Positions 28,309 through 36,934 of a stretch of 64,000 nucleotides of DNA are shown one piece after another; the stretch's first letter is position 1; every line of letters starts with the position of its first letter. This stretch comes from Jatrophihabitans telluris (GTDB taxonomy: Bacteria > Actinomycetota > Actinomycetes > Mycobacteriales > Jatrophihabitantaceae): the NCBI RefSeq assembly GCF_023516435.1, contig NZ_CP097332.1, positions 4,129,898 to 4,193,897 on the forward strand, written 5' to 3'. A program made the position numbers and the translations under genes. The notes under the pieces were generated by a model. The model did no database searches. It was not told the DNA's origin and saw nothing but the letters and a program-made list of their open reading frames with translations.

Positions 28309-29757
28309 ATGGCAGAACTGAAGGTGTTCAAGCTTCCGGACGTCGGGGAGGGCCTGACCGAGGCCGACATCCTGCGTTGGGACGTCAAGCCGGGCGATCT
28401 GGTCGAGGTGAACCAGACCCTGGTCGAGGTCGAGACGGCCAAGGCAGCAGTGGAGCTCCCGTCGCCGTTCGCCGGCGTCATTCACGAGATCCATTACGCC
28501 GAGGGCGCCACGGTCGACGTCGGCCAGCCGATCGTGACGATCAAGGTCGGCAGCGGCGAACTGGCCGACGAGGTGCCGCCAACGGGCATCCCGACGGAGG
28601 ATCTGGTGCCGCAACCGGTCGCCCAACCGGAACGGCAGGCGGTCCTGGTCGGTTACGGGGTGTCGGGGGAGCGGGCACGCCGCCGTCGCCACGCCCGACC
28701 GGACGCCGCTACGCCCAACGCCAACGCCGCGTTCGGAGTGACGCCCGGGGCTCACGCCGAGGGTCGGCTGGAATCGGCGGAGCGGGCCGCCGGAGAGAGT
28801 GGAGCGGTCCGCGTGCTGGCGAAACCACCGGTGCGCAAACTCGCCAAGAGCCTCGGGATCGACCTGGCCTCGGTGGCCGCAACGGGTCCGCACGGGACCG
28901 TCTCGCGGGCCGACGTCGAGCAGGCCGCGTCCTCGTCGGATCAGGCGGGCGCCATCCATCCGGGTCACGCCGTGGGCCGGACGGGCACGGGCGTTGGCGC
29001 GAGGGCGGGCGCGAGCACGGGCGCTAGGGCGGGGGCCGGAGCGGCCGAGACCCGGATCCCGATCCGGGGCGTGCGCAAACACACCGCCGCAGCCATGGTT
29101 GCGTCAGCCTTCACCGCCCCGCATGTCACGGAGTTCGTGACGGTCGATGTGAGCGAGACGATGGCCCTGCGCGATCGGGTGGCGGCTCGGCGGGAATTCC
29201 GGGACGTCAAGGTCTCGCCGCTGCTGTTCGTAGCGCGCGCGGTGCTGTGGGCGCTGGGGCGCACGCCGGTCCTGAACTCCACCTGGGACGCCCAGGACGG
29301 CGAGTCGGGCTCGATCGTCATCAAGCACTATGTGAACCTCGGTATCGCGGCGGCCACCGACCGCGGGCTGATCGTCCCGAACGTCAAGAGTGCCGAGTCG
29401 CTGTCACTGTTGGAACTCGCGCAGGCCTTGGCAGCGTTGACCTCGACCGCGCGGTCCGGCAAGACCGCTCCGTCCGACATGAGCGGCGGGACGTTCACGA
29501 TCACCAATGTCGGCATCTTCGGCATCGACACCGGGACGCCCATCCTCAATCCAGGGGAAGCCGGAATCCTGGCCGTCGGCGCGATTCGGCGCCAGCCGTG
29601 GGTAGTCGGCAGCGGCGCGGACGAACGGATCGAGCCGCGGTGGGTGACCCAGTTGGCGGTGTCCTTCGACCATCGATCGGTGGACGGGCAGCAGGGCTCG
29701 CTGTTCCTCGCCGACGTCGCCGCCCTGCTGAACGACCCCGCCCTCGCCGTCCTCTAG
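28309..29757 (+). CDS. bkdC: Branched-chain 2-oxoacid dehydrogenase E2 (dihydrolipoyl acyltransferase)
   Basis: The E2 core transfers the acyl group from lipoamide to CoA. It has 482 aa: one lipoyl domain (1-80, lipoyl Lys45 in VETAKAAVELPSP), an Arg/Ala-rich linker, an E1/E3-binding domain (about 168-205, VRKLAKSLGIDL with GTVSRADVE), a Gly/Ala linker of repeated GARAGA, and the catalytic domain with SFDHRSVDGQQG (His455, Asp459) near the end. The start is ATG 28309. No E3 gene is adjacent. Array C of the GTTGAGG repeat begins 6 bp after the stop. Confidence 0.93.
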   Translation: MAELKVFKLPDVGEGLTEADILRWDVKPGDLVEVNQTLVEVETAKAAVELPSPFAGVIHEIHYAEGATVDVGQPIVTIKVGSGELADEVPPTGIPTEDLVPQPVAQPERQAVLVGYGVSGERARRRRHARPDAATPNANAAFGVTPGAHAEGRLESAERAAGESGAVRVLAKPPVRKLAKSLGIDLASVAATGPHGTVSRADVEQAASSSDQAGAIHPGHAVGRTGTGVGARAGASTGARAGAGAAETRIPIRGVRKHTAAAMVASAFTAPHVTEFVTVDVSETMALRDRVAARREFRDVKVSPLLFVARAVLWALGRTPVLNSTWDAQDGESGSIVIKHYVNLGIAAATDRGLIVPNVKSAESLSLLELAQALAALTSTARSGKTAPSDMSGGTFTITNVGIFGIDTGTPILNPGEAGILAVGAIRRQPWVVGSGADERIEPRWVTQLAVSFDHRSVDGQQGSLFLADVAALLNDPALAVL

Positions 29758-29762
29758 CCGCC

Positions 29763-30005
29763 GTTGAGGTTGCCCTCGTTGCGGGCCCACCCCCGTTGAG
29801 GTTGCCCTCGTTACGGGCCCACCCCCGTTGAGGTTGCCCTCGTTGCGGGCCCACTCCCGTTGAGGTTGCCCTCGTTGCGGGCCCACTCCCGTTGAGTTGC
29901 CCTCGTTGCGGGCCCAACCCCGTTGAGGTTGCCCTCGTTGCGGGCCCACCCCCGTTGACGTTGCCCTCGTTGCGGGCCCACCCCCGTTGAGGTTGCCCTC
30001 GTTGC
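29763..30005 (+). repeat. Intergenic repeat array C (8 copies)
   Basis: Copies start at 29763, 29795, 29827, 29859, 29891 (one G deleted), 29922, 29954 (GACG variant) and 29986 with GGGCCCACCCCC-type spacers; the period is 32 bp except one of 31. It fills the whole space between the convergent E2 and glutathione peroxidase genes. Confidence 0.95.
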
Positions 30006-30019
30006 GCTCGGAGCCGTAC

Positions 30020-30508
30020 TCAGCGCGGTAGGACAGCCTCGATCGCCGCGACAACAGCGTCGTCGTCAGGTTCGGTACGCGGATCGAACCGGCTGACAAC
30101 CTGTCCGTCCGGGCCGATGAGGAACTTCTCGAAGTTCCATCGGACATCGCCGGTGTAACCGTCGGCGTCGGGTACCGCTACCAGTTCGGCGTACAACGCG
30201 TGCCTACCCGGCCCGTTCACGTCTACCTTTTCGGTCAGCGGAAAGCTCACGCCGTAGGTCGCCGAGCAGAATTCGGCGATCTCGGTTGCCGATCCCGGCT
30301 CCTGACCCGCGAACTGGTTGCACGGAACCCCGAGCACCGTGAAGCCGCGGTCGGCATACTTCGCCTGCAGGCGTTCGAGGCCGTTGTATTGCGGGGTGAG
30401 GCCGCACTTTGAGGCGACGTTCACCACCAGAGTCACCACGCCTGGCTGGGGGGCAAGGTTGGTGGACGGATCGGTCAGGCCGGCGATCGAAACATCGAAG
30501 CTGCTCAT
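30020..30508 (-). CDS. Glutathione peroxidase family protein (Cys type)
   Basis: This 162-aa thioredoxin-fold peroxidase reduces (lipid) hydroperoxides, in bacteria usually with thioredoxin. The catalytic tetrad is visible: Cys35 in NVASKCGLTPQ, Gln69 in CNQFAGQEPG, Trp124-Asn125 in VRWNFEKFL. A second Cys, Cys63 in VPCNQF, and Cys81 in EFCSATYGV are the candidate resolving cysteines. The start is ATG 30508, from which SSFDVSIAGL enters the fold directly; the upstream in-frame ATG adds an unstructured tail. Confidence 0.92.
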   Translation of the reverse strand: MSSFDVSIAGLTDPSTNLAPQPGVVTLVVNVASKCGLTPQYNGLERLQAKYADRGFTVLGVPCNQFAGQEPGSATEIAEFCSATYGVSFPLTEKVDVNGPGRHALYAELVAVPDADGYTGDVRWNFEKFLIGPDGQVVSRFDPRTEPDDDAVVAAIEAVLPR

Positions 30509-30560
30509 CGTTCGAGCGTAGGCACGGTGCGCGATCGGGGGGGCCGAAGGTTGCGTGAAC

Positions 30561-30584
30561 GTGGTCACGTGGTCACGTGGTCAC
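30561..30584. repeat. Triple 8-bp tandem GTGGTCAC
   Basis: Three perfect tandem copies of GTGGTCAC create two CACGTG palindromes just upstream of the glutathione peroxidase start. It is a candidate operator for that gene or for the divergent small gene. Confidence 0.6.
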
Positions 30585-30661
30585 GCCCGACGCAAGGCGC
30601 TTCGGCCAGAACGGGAATGACTTGAGCAACGGTGGCGTTAACCACAAGTTGGGTAAAGAAT

Positions 30662-30689
30662 TTGATCTATTAGGCAGTAGTCGTAAACT
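30662..30689 (+). promoter_or_regulatory. Candidate promoter of the 42-aa protein gene
   Basis: TTGATC (30662-30667) and TAAACT (30684-30689) are separated by 16 bp in an unusually A/T-rich stretch. The predicted transcript has a leader of about 115 nt before the ATG. Confidence 0.5.
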
Positions 30690-30809
30690 GGTTAACAGAT
30701 CGAGGCTCAAAGACCAAGTATGTCGAACGAAGCAGTCTAGCGGCTGAGCTCGTCAAACTGGCCCCGATGAAGTCGTCAGCGTCCACCACATCAGGAGAAG
30801 GAAAGCACC

Positions 30810-30938
30810 ATGAGCATCAAGCAGAAGATCCGCAACCGTCGCTCCATCCGTCAGTTCGAGCGCGCCCTGGACCAGGCCTCGCCGGCTATGCGCCACGAAC
30901 TGCTCGCCCTCGCAGCGCGGCAGAACTTCCACCGCTGA
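30810..30938 (+). CDS. Conserved-looking 42-aa basic small protein
   Basis: This reading frame has its own promoter candidate, an AGGAGAAGGA ribosome site 7 nt before the ATG, and a strong terminator 45 bp after the stop, so it is very likely a real gene. The protein starts MSIKQKIRNRRSIRQFERAL and ends LLALAARQNFHR. It is one or two basic amphipathic helices with no membrane segment. Similar short basic proteins occur in actinobacteria as unnamed small proteins; the function is unknown. The length of the leader suggests post-transcriptional control. Confidence 0.75.
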   Translation: MSIKQKIRNRRSIRQFERALDQASPAMRHELLALAARQNFHR

Positions 30939-30983
30939 GCGTGAGCTGACCTCAGCCGATCACGGATCGCTGAGCGCCACACA

Positions 30984-31012
30984 GACCCGCCCTCCGTTCG
31001 GAGCGGCGGGTC
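30984..31012 (+). terminator. Intrinsic terminator of the small protein gene
   Basis: Stem GACCCGCC / GGCGGGTC (30984-30991, 31005-31012) with an inner CTCCG/CGGAG pairing, followed by TTGTTGTT. Confidence 0.85.
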
Positions 31013-31021
31013 TTGTTGTTA

Positions 31022-31169
31022 GCAACAAGGGCAACCTCAACGCACGACACCCAACAACACGGGCAACCTCAACGCACGACACCCAACAACAAGGGCAACC
31101 TCAACGCACGACACCCAGCAACGAGGGCAACCTCAACGCGCGACACCCAGCAACAAGGGCAACCTCAAC
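31022..31169 (-). repeat. Intergenic repeat array D (5 copies)
   Basis: Inverted-orientation copies (GCAACAAGGGCAACCTCAAC) start at 31022, 31054, 31086, 31118 and 31150: an exact 32-bp period with GCACGACACCCA-type spacers. The array begins 10 bp after the terminator of the 42-aa gene and ends 43 bp before the next start. Confidence 0.95.
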
Positions 31170-31212
31170 GCACGCGGGAAACAGGGCGGGGCCGATTAGC
31201 GTTACCCGCATC

Positions 31213-33066
31213 GTGACGTCGCTGAACTCGCCGCTGAACCGTGCCCGCGTCCGCGCCCCGGAATTTCCGCCGGGCACGTGGCTGAACACCGCACCCGCCC
31301 GCGAACCGAGCGCCACGCCTCCCAGCCTGAGCCTGAAGCAACTCCGCGGCCGCATCGTGCTGCTCGACTTCTGGACCTTCTGCTGCGGCAACTGCCTGCA
31401 CGTGATCGACGAACTGCGGGAGCTGGAGGCCGCGTTCCCGGAGGAACTGGTCATCATCGGGGTCCACTCCCCGAAGTTCGAGCACGAGAAGTCCGATGCC
31501 GCCGTGGAAGCCGCCACCGAACGATACGAGGTGCGCCACCCGGTCTTCAACGATCCCGAACTCCACCTCTGGCGTCAGTACGCAATCCGGGCCTGGCCCA
31601 CGCTGGTGCTGATCGACCCCAACGGCTACATCGTGGCGCAGGCGGCCGGCGAGGGACAGGTGAGCGCCCTGCAGGCCATGATCGGCCAGCTCGTGGCCAC
31701 GCACGACGCCGATGGCTCGTTGCGGCGCGGTGACAACCCCTACGTCGAGCCGCCGGCAGTTCCTGGCACTTTCCGCTTTCCGGCCAAAGTGGTTCGTCAA
31801 GGGGACCGGCTCTGGGTCGCCGACGCCGGGCATCACCAGCTGGTCGCCACCGCGCTGGATGGGGTGAGCGAACTGGCGCGTATCGGCACCAGCGCGCGCG
31901 GACGCGGGCCCGACCAGTTCGATGAGCCGAACGGAATCGCGATTCTGCCCCCGCCGATTGCGGCCAGGGTCGGATTCGACCTGGTGGTCGCCGACACCGG
32001 CAGCCACACCCTGCGCGGGGTCGACAGTGTCCGGCAACGCATCGTGCGAACGATCGATCTGGCGACCGCGCTCGCCGAAGCCCGCACCGTGACCGGAAAG
32101 GTCCCCGCGGTTCTCTCGCCCTGGGACGTGCTCTGGTGGCCGGCTCGAAACGAGCTCGCGATTGCGGCTGCCGGTGTTCATCTGTTGCTCAGCTGGAACC
32201 CGGACACCGACGCCGTCACGATCCTGGCCGGCACCACGGTGGAGGGGCTCAAAGACGGCCCGGCCCTGGACAGCTGGCTGGCCCAGCCGTCGGGTTTGGC
32301 CGTCGACGCCACCGACCCGGAGGGGCCGCTGTGGTTCGTCGACTCCGAGACGTCCGCGCTGCGCTGTCTCACCCCCGCTCTGACGGTGCACACAGTCATC
32401 GGCGAGGGACTGTTCGACTTCGGGCTCGTCGATGGTCCGGCTGAATCCGCACGCCTGCAGCATCCGCTCGGCGTAGCGGTGCTCCCGGACCGCTCTATCG
32501 CCGTAGCCGACACCTACAACGGGGCAGTGCGCCGGTTCGACCCGACCACCGGCACCGTGCAGACACTGGCCACCGGCCTGGCCGAGCCGTCCGGAGTCGT
32601 GGAGGTGGACGGCGAGCTCGTCGTGGTCGAGTCCACGGCGCACCGGCTCACCCGGCCCCTTACGTCGGGCGCGCTGACCGAGGCGACCCAGTCGACGATG
32701 CGGACGCAACGGCCGGTCACCGAGTTGCGAGCGGGCGCTGTGCTGCTCAGGGTGCCGTTCCGCCCGGCGCCCGGACGCAAGCTGGACGATCGCTTCGGGC
32801 CGTCCACCCGCCTGACGGTCAGCGCCTCACCACCGGAGCTGCTGGCCGGCGGCGGCGGCGATTCGACCGAACTCGTCCGCACCATCGTGCTGTCCGCGAC
32901 AGCGGGCGCGACCGGAGTGCTGCAGGTGACCGCACAGGCGGCCTCCTGCGATGACGGCCATGCCGTGGAACACCCCGCCTGCTACCTCGCGCGCCAGGAC
33001 TGGGGGATTCCCGTGCAGCTCGACGAGGACGGAGCCACCGAGCTCGAACTCCCGCTGTTGGGCTGA
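31213..33066 (+). CDS. Thioredoxin-like domain plus NHL-repeat protein (NHLRC2-like)
   Basis: This 617-aa protein has an N-terminal thioredoxin-like domain (about 20-160) with FWTFCCGNCLHVIDEL, whose CCxxC (Cys57, 58, 61) replaces the usual CxxC as in animal NHLRC2. NHL beta-propeller blades follow from about 180 to 490 (for example LWVADAGHHQLVA, DLVVADTGSHTLRGVD, SIAVADTYNGAVRRFD), then a C-terminal beta-sandwich. There is no signal peptide. The redox or scaffold role is unproven. The start is GTG 31213, lying close behind repeat array D. Confidence 0.87.
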   Translation: MTSLNSPLNRARVRAPEFPPGTWLNTAPAREPSATPPSLSLKQLRGRIVLLDFWTFCCGNCLHVIDELRELEAAFPEELVIIGVHSPKFEHEKSDAAVEAATERYEVRHPVFNDPELHLWRQYAIRAWPTLVLIDPNGYIVAQAAGEGQVSALQAMIGQLVATHDADGSLRRGDNPYVEPPAVPGTFRFPAKVVRQGDRLWVADAGHHQLVATALDGVSELARIGTSARGRGPDQFDEPNGIAILPPPIAARVGFDLVVADTGSHTLRGVDSVRQRIVRTIDLATALAEARTVTGKVPAVLSPWDVLWWPARNELAIAAAGVHLLLSWNPDTDAVTILAGTTVEGLKDGPALDSWLAQPSGLAVDATDPEGPLWFVDSETSALRCLTPALTVHTVIGEGLFDFGLVDGPAESARLQHPLGVAVLPDRSIAVADTYNGAVRRFDPTTGTVQTLATGLAEPSGVVEVDGELVVVESTAHRLTRPLTSGALTEATQSTMRTQRPVTELRAGAVLLRVPFRPAPGRKLDDRFGPSTRLTVSASPPELLAGGGGDSTELVRTIVLSATAGATGVLQVTAQAASCDDGHAVEHPACYLARQDWGIPVQLDEDGATELELPLLG

Positions 33067-33175
33067 GGATCAGACCGCGGCAGCGCGATCGGGCCGCGCG
33101 GTCGAGGATGATCGCCGGCGGCCGGGGACGGTCCGCAGCCGAAAAGGGACCCCGTGCTCCCAGCGAGCACCAGGT

Positions 33176-33580
33176 TCAGGCCTGCGGCAGGGTCAGCACG
33201 ACGCCGACGTCCGCGTACGGGAAATCGCCGCGGCGACGCAGGTGCCCGAGGGCGTTGAACACCCGGGACAGCTTGGTCATGAACCCGTACTTGGCACGGA
33301 CCTTGCGCTGAATCTCGTCGAACCGGGCTCCGCTCTGCACCAGTTCCACGCCGACGTCCACCGGCACCGAGCCGGCTTTGACGTGGCCGCGCTGGTCGCA
33401 GGGCTGCACGGTGGCCCGGGGTGTGGCACGCAGACGCTTGTACTTGCCGGTGCCCGACGAGGTCCAGAAACCGTACCGGCCGTCGTCCAGGGGCACGATC
33501 CAGGTCGGTGTGGACACCGCCTCACCCGATCGGCGATACGTGGTGAACGAGATGAACTTCTCCGCGGACAGGTCACTCAT
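33176..33580 (-). CDS. PPOX-class F420-dependent oxidoreductase-like protein
   Basis: This 134-aa split-barrel flavin/deazaflavin-binding protein has an N-terminus FISFTTYRRSGEAVSTPTWI and the segments YGFWTSSGTGKYKRLRATPR and VTLQPCD-like VQPCDQRGHV, all typical of the F420-dependent PPOX group (TIGR03666-like). The basic KYKRLR contacts F420 phosphate in known members. The substrate is unknown. It is a single gene, convergent with the NHL protein gene. Confidence 0.82.
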   Translation of the reverse strand: MSDLSAEKFISFTTYRRSGEAVSTPTWIVPLDDGRYGFWTSSGTGKYKRLRATPRATVQPCDQRGHVKAGSVPVDVGVELVQSGARFDEIQRKVRAKYGFMTKLSRVFNALGHLRRRGDFPYADVGVVLTLPQA

Positions 33581-33651
33581 GACCGGAGTCTAGGGGCTCC
33601 CGCACCATTCGACGGACTGTATCGGGCCGAGTTCGGGCCGGTGTCGGGCCG

Positions 33652-34575
33652 TCATTCGACCAGTTTGGCGCGTAACCGAGCGGTGTCCTGCTCCGTCCAC
33701 CCGTGCTCGCGCAGCCATCCTTCGATGCCGCCGGTGTTGGCGGACAGCTGCCCCAACACCGCTTCGATCACCTCGGCCTTCGGCGCGGGCACCGACGCCG
33801 GATCGGCCACCTCGTTGCGGTAGGTGGCGGTTCGCGCGAGCAGGGCGAACACGGCGGCGATCTGGCTCTCGGTGGCTTCGTAATCGGCGGCGATCGCCGC
33901 ACGCTGCACGCCGACCAGGCTCAGGGCGATCGCCACCACGACTCCCGTGCGGTCCTTGCCCGCCGCGCAGTGCACGATTGCGGCGCCATCGGCTTCCGCG
34001 ATCGCGCGTAGGGCGCCGACGACGGAGTCCGGACGCTGATCCAGATACGTCAGGTACAGGTCGGCCGTCCGGTTGCCGGTCCGTTCCGGCGACGCGCCAC
34101 GCCCATGCCAGGGCAGCAGCAGACTGTCGGGCTCGGGATCCGTGCCGACGTCAGGTTGCCCGGACGAGTCGGGTGCGCTGCGCGGGACGGGCCGCCGGAT
34201 CTCGCTGACGGCATCCTCCACGCCGCCGCCCGTACCGGAGGCGGCATCCCCCACGCCGCCGCCCGTACCGGAGGCGGCGTCGGGAAACAGCGACAGGTGA
34301 TGGATCGTGACGTCGGCAATCGTCGACAGCGGCCCCGGGCCCTCGGCCTCGACCTCGACGTCGGTGCGCAGGTCGATGACCGTGCGCACGCCGAGTTCGA
34401 CGACCAGCAACGCCAAGTCGTCCTCGGTCAGGTGCTGGAGGTTGGCCGAACGGATCAGCGTGCCCGTGCGCGTCCGGCGACCCTGGCCGGCTGGCAGGCC
34501 ACCCAGGTCGCGGGCGTTGGCGCCGCCGGCGAGTTCGATCCATTGCGGCGGGCTTTGCTTGTCGAAGTCGGGCAC
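33652..34575 (-). CDS. Tyrosine/dual-specificity phosphatase (PtpB-like)
   Basis: This 307-aa phosphatase of the Y_phosphatase3 family carries the signature P-loop HCAAGKDRTG (nucleophile Cys203, Arg209) and the N-terminal substrate region GGANARDLGGLP with GTLIRSANL. M. tuberculosis PtpB is the best-known member (phospho-Tyr/Ser and phosphoinositides). An insertion at about 99-160 contains a tandem 11-residue duplication (DAASGTGGGVx) and is probably a flexible lid or loop. There is no secretion signal. It is followed by a FadE5-like gene on the same strand upstream. Confidence 0.88.
   Translation of the reverse strand: MPDFDKQSPPQWIELAGGANARDLGGLPAGQGRRTRTGTLIRSANLQHLTEDDLALLVVELGVRTVIDLRTDVEVEAEGPGPLSTIADVTIHHLSLFPDAASGTGGGVGDAASGTGGGVEDAVSEIRRPVPRSAPDSSGQPDVGTDPEPDSLLLPWHGRGASPERTGNRTADLYLTYLDQRPDSVVGALRAIAEADGAAIVHCAAGKDRTGVVVAIALSLVGVQRAAIAADYEATESQIAAVFALLARTATYRNEVADPASVPAPKAEVIEAVLGQLSANTGGIEGWLREHGWTEQDTARLRAKLVE
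34211..34276. repeat. 33-bp tandem duplication in phosphatase gene
   Basis: Units 34211-34243 and 34244-34276 differ at one base and encode tandem 11-residue Gly-rich segments in the phosphatase insertion. Confidence 0.9.
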
Positions 34576-34692
34576 AGCTTCACCCTAAGCCGCGGCTCTG
34601 ACCGTCCCGATGCGCCTTGTCGATCAGCGGGCGCTCCTTACCATGTCGGCCATTTCGGTCGAATGCGGCCCGCCCGTGGCCGCCCCGGTCGA

Positions 34693-36597
34693 TCAGAAGA
34701 CTGCTTCGGCGGCGTCCATCAGTGCGTTGTCGGTCGCTTCGACGATCTTGCGCCGGGCGACGAGTTCGGGCAGGACCGTGGCCGAGAAGAAGCGGGCAAC
34801 CGCCAGCTTGCCTTCGTAGAAGGCCTTGTCGGAGGTCGACAGACCGTTGCCGTCGAGCCGGTCCAAGGCAACCTTCGCCTGGCGCAGCAGCAGCCAGCCG
34901 ATGGCCAGGTCACCGCAGGACATCAGCAGGCGGGTGGTGTTCTGCCCGACCTTGTAGATGTTGCGGATGTCTTCCTGGGCCGAGGTGAGCTGGCCGATCA
35001 TGGCCCCCACCATCGTCCCGACCTCGGCCAGTGCCTTGCTCACCGCGGCGTGCTCGTCCTTGAGGCGACCCTCTTCGGCGATGGAATCGAGAAACGCCTG
35101 GATCTCTCCCGACAGCGCACCCAGGGCCACGCCCTTGTCGCGGACGATCTTGCGGAAGAAGAAATCCTGTCCCTGGATGGCGGTCGTGCCTTCGTAGAGG
35201 GAATCGATCTTGTTGTCGCGGATGTACTGCTCCAGCGGGTAGTCCTGCAAGAACCCCGAGCCGCCGAAGACCTGCAGCGCCTGGCCGAGTTGTTCGTAGG
35301 ACCGCTCCGAACCGACACCCTTCACGATCGGCAGCAGCAGATCGTTGAGACGCTCATCGACGGACGCGTGGCGCCGGGCCTTGTCCTGCAGGCTTGCCTC
35401 GCCGCCGGCCAGCCCGCCGGCGGGAACGTCGCCGGCCTCGGCGCCGGCCTCGAACTCGGCGATCTGGATGCGGTCCTGCACGCTTGCGGTGTAGAGCGCG
35501 ACTGCGCGCAGGCCCTCGGCGTAGGCCTTCTGGGTCATGAGCTGCCGGCGAACGTCCGGGTGGTGGATGATCGTGACACGCGGCGCGGTCTTGTCGGTGG
35601 ATTGCGTCAGGTCGGCGGACTGCACGCGGGTCTTGGCGTAGTCCAGCGCGGCCAGGTAACCCGCCGACAGCTCCGAGTAGGCCTTCGTGCCGACCATCAT
35701 TCGGGCATGCTCGATGACCTTGAACATCTGGGCGATGCCGTCATGGATCTCGCCGAGCAGCCATCCCTTGGCCGGGACCGTCTCCCCGAACCGGACCTCG
35801 CAGGTCGTCGAGGCCTTGAGGCCCATCTTGTGTTCGACGTTGGTCACGAAGGCGCCGTTGCGCTCGCCGAGCTCGCCGGTGTCCCAGTCGAAGTCGAACT
35901 TGGGGACGATGAACAGCGACAGTCCCTTGGTGCCGGGGCCGGCGCCCTCCGGACGGGCCAAAACGTAATGAACGATGTTGTCGGACATGTCGTGTTCGCC
36001 CGAGGTGATGAAGCGCTTGACACCCTCGATGTGCCACGTTCCGTCGGCCTGCTGAGTGGCCTTGGTGCGTCCGGCGCCGACGTCGGAACCGGCGTCGGGC
36101 TCGGTGAGCACCATCGTGGCGCCCCAGCGCCGGTCGATCATGAGGCGACCGATCTTCTGCTGCTCGGCGGTGCCGACCTCGTGAATGATGTTGGCGAAGG
36201 CCGGGCCGCAGTTGTACATCCAGATGGCCGGGTTGGCCCCGAGCACGAGTTCGGCGATCGACCAGACCAGCGATCGCGGGGCCAGGGTGCCTCCGTAGTC
36301 GGGGGTCGTCTCGAGCCGCCACCATTCCGCGTCCTGCCACGCCTTGTAGGACTTCTTGAAGCTGTCCGGGACGACGACGGTGTTGGTCTTCGGGTCGAAA
36401 ACCGGAGGATTTCGGTCGGAGTCGACGTAGGACGCGGCGAGCGGGCCCTCGGCCAGCGCCTTGACCTCGCTCAGGATGCCGCGAGCGGTGTCGGGATCGA
36501 TTTCGGAGAACGGGCCATGGCCCAGCTTGTCGCCAGTGCCCAGCACCTCGAAGAGGTTGAACTCGATGTCTCGAAGGTTGGACTTGTAGTGGCCCAT
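34693..36597 (-). CDS. FadE5-like acyl-CoA dehydrogenase
   Basis: This 634-aa flavoprotein catalyses the first step of beta-oxidation. Its N-terminus [19 protein letters not shown] and long form match mycobacterial FadE5 (broad chain length). The FAD/substrate region is [20 protein letters not shown], and the catalytic Glu is in [15 protein letters not shown] (about residue 469). The Gly/Ala insert [19 protein letters not shown] near 390 is variable. A perfect 14-bp palindrome upstream is a candidate TetR-type operator. It is monocistronic. Confidence 0.92.
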   Translation of the reverse strand: MGHYKSNLRDIEFNLFEVLGTGDKLGHGPFSEIDPDTARGILSEVKALAEGPLAASYVDSDRNPPVFDPKTNTVVVPDSFKKSYKAWQDAEWWRLETTPDYGGTLAPRSLVWSIAELVLGANPAIWMYNCGPAFANIIHEVGTAEQQKIGRLMIDRRWGATMVLTEPDAGSDVGAGRTKATQQADGTWHIEGVKRFITSGEHDMSDNIVHYVLARPEGAGPGTKGLSLFIVPKFDFDWDTGELGERNGAFVTNVEHKMGLKASTTCEVRFGETVPAKGWLLGEIHDGIAQMFKVIEHARMMVGTKAYSELSAGYLAALDYAKTRVQSADLTQSTDKTAPRVTIIHHPDVRRQLMTQKAYAEGLRAVALYTASVQDRIQIAEFEAGAEAGDVPAGGLAGGEASLQDKARRHASVDERLNDLLLPIVKGVGSERSYEQLGQALQVFGGSGFLQDYPLEQYIRDNKIDSLYEGTTAIQGQDFFFRKIVRDKGVALGALSGEIQAFLDSIAEEGRLKDEHAAVSKALAEVGTMVGAMIGQLTSAQEDIRNIYKVGQNTTRLLMSCGDLAIGWLLLRQAKVALDRLDGNGLSTSDKAFYEGKLAVARFFSATVLPELVARRKIVEATDNALMDAAEAVF

Positions 36598-36672
36598 GGA
36601 CCGATCACTCCCTGGTCAGTAGTCGTGCCCACGGCCGGAAGTTACTCACCGGTAGCGGGTACGACCAGGGTA

Positions 36673-36686
36673 TTACTGGCCAGTAA
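36673..36686. promoter_or_regulatory. Palindromic operator upstream of FadE5-like gene
   Basis: TTACTGGCCAGTAA is a perfect 14-bp palindrome about 75 bp upstream of the start, flanked by imperfect AGGG/CCCT arms. A degenerate second TTACT...GGTA lies at about 36651-36664. It resembles TetR/FadR-type sites of fatty-acid genes. Confidence 0.65.
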
Positions 36687-36752
36687 CCCTGCGCAAGCCG
36701 GAGTGGGCAGGTTCGCTCCTCGACCTGCCGCCTTCGGCCGTCCTCCGGCCGA

Positions 36753-36784
36753 TCGGTCGGTCGGTCGGTCGGTCGATCGGTCGG
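36753..36784. repeat. TCGG tetranucleotide run
   Basis: Five TCGG, one TCGA and two more TCGG in tandem lie in the non-coding stretch between the FadE5-like promoter and array E. The 36598-36929 gap otherwise holds only the operator and array E. Confidence 0.9.
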
Positions 36785-36818
36785 TTGCTCCGTCGCTTTA
36801 TGCGGTCGGCGTCTGTGC

Positions 36819-36934
36819 GCAACAAGGGCAACCTCAACGCGGGATTGCCCGCAACTAGGGCAACCTCAACGCGGGATTGCCCGCAACTAGGGCAACCTCA
36901 ACGCGGGATTGCCTGCAACAAGGGCAACCTCAAC
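36819..36934 (-). repeat. Intergenic repeat array E (4 copies)
   Basis: Inverted copies start at 36819, 36851, 36883 and 36915 (32-bp period, GCGGGATTGCCC spacers; the two middle copies read AACTAGGG). The last copy contains the ECF42 stop codon (36930-36932). Confidence 0.94.

Noticed and set aside
24708..31169. Regularly spaced 20-bp repeats as CRISPR arrays
   Set aside because: Spacers are only 11-12 bp and nearly identical within each array, and no cas genes are present.
36753..36784. TCGG run as an origin or phase-variable coding repeat
   Set aside because: It lies outside any gene and there are no DnaA boxes or replication genes around it.
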